Source of the DNA: Euryarchaeota archaeon UBA250
GTDB lineage: Archaea > Thermoplasmatota > Poseidoniia > Poseidoniales > Thalassarchaeaceae
NCBI GenBank assembly: GCA_002504845.1
Contig: DATW01000027.1
Location: forward strand, 1 to 24,124
DNA length: 24,124 nucleotides
Reading direction: 5' to 3'
Within the stretch, counting starts at the first letter, position 1. Each line of letters begins with the position of its first letter. A model generated the notes under the pieces. It was given only the letters and a program-made list of their open reading frames with translations. It was not told where the DNA came from and ran no database searches. Positions 22,058-24,124 of this stretch are shown here, one piece after another. The translations under genes and the position numbers were made by a program.

Positions 22058-24124
22058 CTAATCGTCCGTATCCGGGGGCAGAGGAGGCGGTGACGGCGGT
22101 TGATGGAAAATTGACTGGGCCCCTCCGAGAGCGGAATTAGCAACTTGATCGTCCGCTGGAAGGTAGTTGCCATACTGCTGGTCATCGAAGTTCGTGTATT
22201 CCTCCATAGGGCCGCTTGCGCCACGGAATATTCTGAATGCTGCGAGCAGGATGGCGATGGCGCCGGCTATTCCGGCTGCGATGAAAATGTAGTTGCCTAA
22301 AGTCAACCCTATTTCTTCGACATCTGGACCTACTTCGATGGGATTTGATTTTACCATCGTAAGAGGCGTACTGCTGCTGGTCTTGTCTATGTCTGTGTCG
22401 ACTAGTAGCGTGAGTTCAAAGTCGACATTATTTTCTTCCAGATTTCGGAGATTCTGCTCGTTTATCACGACCGTGACTGTGACGACTCTCAATTCATCGG
22501 TATCCAATACGAAGTCGCGATCACCGGTCTCTACTCTTGCATCGAAGACGTTGAAGAACAAGTCCGATTGTCTATCGATATCGACCCTCACAAGTTGCTC
22601 ATAAGAGGGGTGTAGATTCCTGATGGAGAATGATAGCTCGTATGATCCTTCGTCGGATATGGTTACTCGTGATTGCTCAGGGAAAATCTGAAGCCATCCG
22701 ACCGATCCAACATCGAAAACTGCCGAACCTGAGTCAGTCACCACTACGTTTCTCTGTGCTGCTACATCTGATGAGGCGTGCATCGAAACGACTCGTTCAC
22801 CGAATGTTCCGGAGTCGAAACTATACGATGCAGTGACATTGTAAGAGGCTCCCGGTTGAATCCAGGGGGTCAAATCTCCATCTTCACCGCTATCGACGTT
22901 CACATCATCCAGATGTTCGAACGACAGTTGATACCTATCGACTTGATTGCCCCTGTTCCACACTTCCCATCGAAGAGTTCTGGGTTCGTCCCCTCCGCGG
23001 TAGACCTCTTCGGACATGTCTAGATCAGCGACCTCCACCAGTTGTGTGGATGGCACCGTTACCAACATGCTGGCTTGAGTCTCATAGCTGGGATCTGACT
23101 GACTCCTTGCTGTTATCCTAACCAAATACGACTCATTCTGAACTCCATATGGCATGGGAAGGAGGAGCAGGGCCGCTGTATCTCCGCCGAATGGGTCGAT
23201 TCCCAGGGTAGAGGGCGTGCTAAGCTGTGCTTTCAGGGATAGATCAGCAGTGACGAATAGATCGAAGGCTTCCTCCGAGTTTCCATGGTTGATTAGGACT
23301 ATCTCGACGATTCTTGAAACATTGTCTGCAGGTATGGTGGCATCACTGAACTCAGGTATAATTTCAAGTTCTAACTTATTCAAGACCTGTATCTTCAACA
23401 GTCGGTCTGCAGGGAAATTGTTCGGGGCTTTTCCATTGACATCGATTCTCAAATCATACACGCCCGGTATCGCATCCCCCGGCACAGTAACATGGGCAAT
23501 TAGATCCACTTCCTGCCCTATGGATGTGAATATTGTCTCAACATCATCACCATTCTCGTCCGTCCATCTGATCAGTTGAGAGGGGTCCCAAGTTGGCTCA
23601 TCGAGGTAAACGCCACCTAGATTCCAACTGCCTATCTGATTGCCTGTATTACTGAATGTCAAAGGCACTGCTCCTGAATCTCCGGGGAACATCTGCAGAT
23701 GCGGGTCTCCGCCAGATGGGTTATACTCGAGATCAATAAAGCCAGAATAAGATGGTTGGACATCGATATATTGGACAATTGGCTTACCTAGATCGAGTTT
23801 AGAGACATTGGTCAAACCGTCATTGATGTGTATGTGCCATTCCAGAGATTCAACAGATACGCTCGCGGGTATGGAGAGGTTGAACCATGCTGGCATGGTA
23901 CTCTGTGCCACGATATTCTTAGTCACGATGAAGGAATCTTTGTCATTGGTTCCTGGAGTGTCAATCCTGATCAAATCTGGCCATGAGGAGTTTGTAACTT
24001 CGCTGTATATTCTCAAAGTGATATCGACGTAACCATTGTTCGTGATGCCGCATTGAAGTTCCACGGGATCTCCTACTGGTATGACTGGGTGTGCCTCTAT
24101 GCCCTCCTTGTAATCGCCAACACA
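22058..24124 (-). CDS. large cell-surface protein with beta-sandwich repeats, C-terminal membrane anchor and proline-rich tail (N-terminus off window)
   Basis: The frame is open to the right edge, so the N-terminus and any signal peptide are missing; 688 residues are visible. About five repeating beta-sandwich units are marked by N-x-G-N-like turns at about residues 29, 159, 279, 390 and 502 (for example NTGNQIGSW, NHGNSEEAF, NRGNQVDRY), resembling NEW3/CARDB-type domains. The region is acidic and hydrophobic-poor, as expected for an extracellular stalk. One helix of about 23 residues (NYIFIAAGIAGAIAILLAAF, about 611-633) anchors it. A 55-residue tail, probably cytoplasmic, ends with SPPPLPPDTDD. 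I do not recognise a specific function. The gene is separate from the thermosome by 68 bases. Confidence 0.75.
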   Translation of the reverse strand, partial: CVGDYKEGIEAHPVIPVGDPVELQCGITNNGYVDITLRIYSEVTNSSWPDLIRIDTPGTNDKDSFIVTKNIVAQSTMPAWFNLSIPASVSVESLEWHIHINDGLTNVSKLDLGKPIVQYIDVQPSYSGFIDLEYNPSGGDPHLQMFPGDSGAVPLTFSNTGNQIGSWNLGGVYLDEPTWDPSQLIRWTDENGDDVETIFTSIGQEVDLIAHVTVPGDAIPGVYDLRIDVNGKAPNNFPADRLLKIQVLNKLELEIIPEFSDATIPADNVSRIVEIVLINHGNSEEAFDLFVTADLSLKAQLSTPSTLGIDPFGGDTAALLLLPMPYGVQNESYLVRITARSQSDPSYETQASMLVTVPSTQLVEVADLDMSEEVYRGGDEPRTLRWEVWNRGNQVDRYQLSFEHLDDVNVDSGEDGDLTPWIQPGASYNVTASYSFDSGTFGERVVSMHASSDVAAQRNVVVTDSGSAVFDVGSVGWLQIFPEQSRVTISDEGSYELSFSIRNLHPSYEQLVRVDIDRQSDLFFNVFDARVETGDRDFVLDTDELRVVTVTVVINEQNLRNLEENNVDFELTLLVDTDIDKTSSSTPLTMVKSNPIEVGPDVEEIGLTLGNYIFIAAGIAGAIAILLAAFRIFRGASGPMEEYTNFDDQQYGNYLPADDQVANSALGGAQSIFHQPPSPPPLPPDTDD

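Noticed and set aside
1..24124. CRISPR arrays, insertion sequences, tRNA genes or prophage genes
   Set aside because: I found no direct repeat array, transposase-like frame or tRNA cloverleaf; the region looks like conserved chromosomal core.

Overview
The window is archaeal and most likely comes from Marine Group II Euryarchaeota (Candidatus Poseidoniales). The evidence is a 16S rRNA 5' end of archaeal type, a complete S10/spc ribosomal protein supercluster with archaeal-only members (eS4, eL19, eL32, aIF1, Rpp29), a thermosome and a Hef-type helicase. The 16S gene lies directly after secY on the same strand. I recall this arrangement from published Marine Group II genome fragments, so the taxonomic call is part sequence, part memory.

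Layout. Nearly everything is on the minus strand and so reads right to left. At the right edge is a large surface protein, cut by the window, with beta-sandwich repeats, one C-terminal membrane helix and a proline-rich tail (22058-24124). Next come a thermosome subunit (20379-21989), a tandem flavodoxin protein fused to an SdhB-like region (18106-20301), and an HdrB/SdhE-like CCG-family protein (17234-18094). A plus-strand Hef/FANCM-type helicase (15472-17217) converges on that block. A 284-base divergent region follows, and then 25 genes in tight succession from rpl3 to secY (15187-855). Stops and starts overlap or lie within about 20 bases throughout, and GAGGTG-type ribosome binding sites often overlap the upstream stop codon. 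A 334-base leader full of hairpins separates secY from the 16S gene (1-520, cut by the left edge).

The ribosomal block supplies both subunits, an initiation factor, an RNase P subunit and the protein-conducting channel. Its unusual features are a SecY with about four extra N-terminal membrane helices, an eL32 with a SAP domain and acidic linker at its N-terminus, and a near-identical hairpin motif shared by the rpl3 leader and the 16S leader.

The most exciting part is the pair at 17234-20301. By residue-level alignment from memory, the fusion protein carries an SdhB fold in which nearly all Fe-S ligand cysteines are replaced, preceded by two CysJ-type flavodoxin domains. The adjacent gene is an HdrB/SdhE-like protein whose two CCG motifs keep only 3 of 10 cysteines. 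SdhB plus a CCG protein is the architecture of TfrB and of the SdhB/SdhE pair in archaeal complex II. Here both seem to have lost their iron-sulfur clusters, and flavin domains have been added. I propose a low-iron or iron-free derivative of a succinate/fumarate/heterodisulfide reductase electron-transfer module. Function is inference; the domain and cysteine pattern is visible in the sequence.
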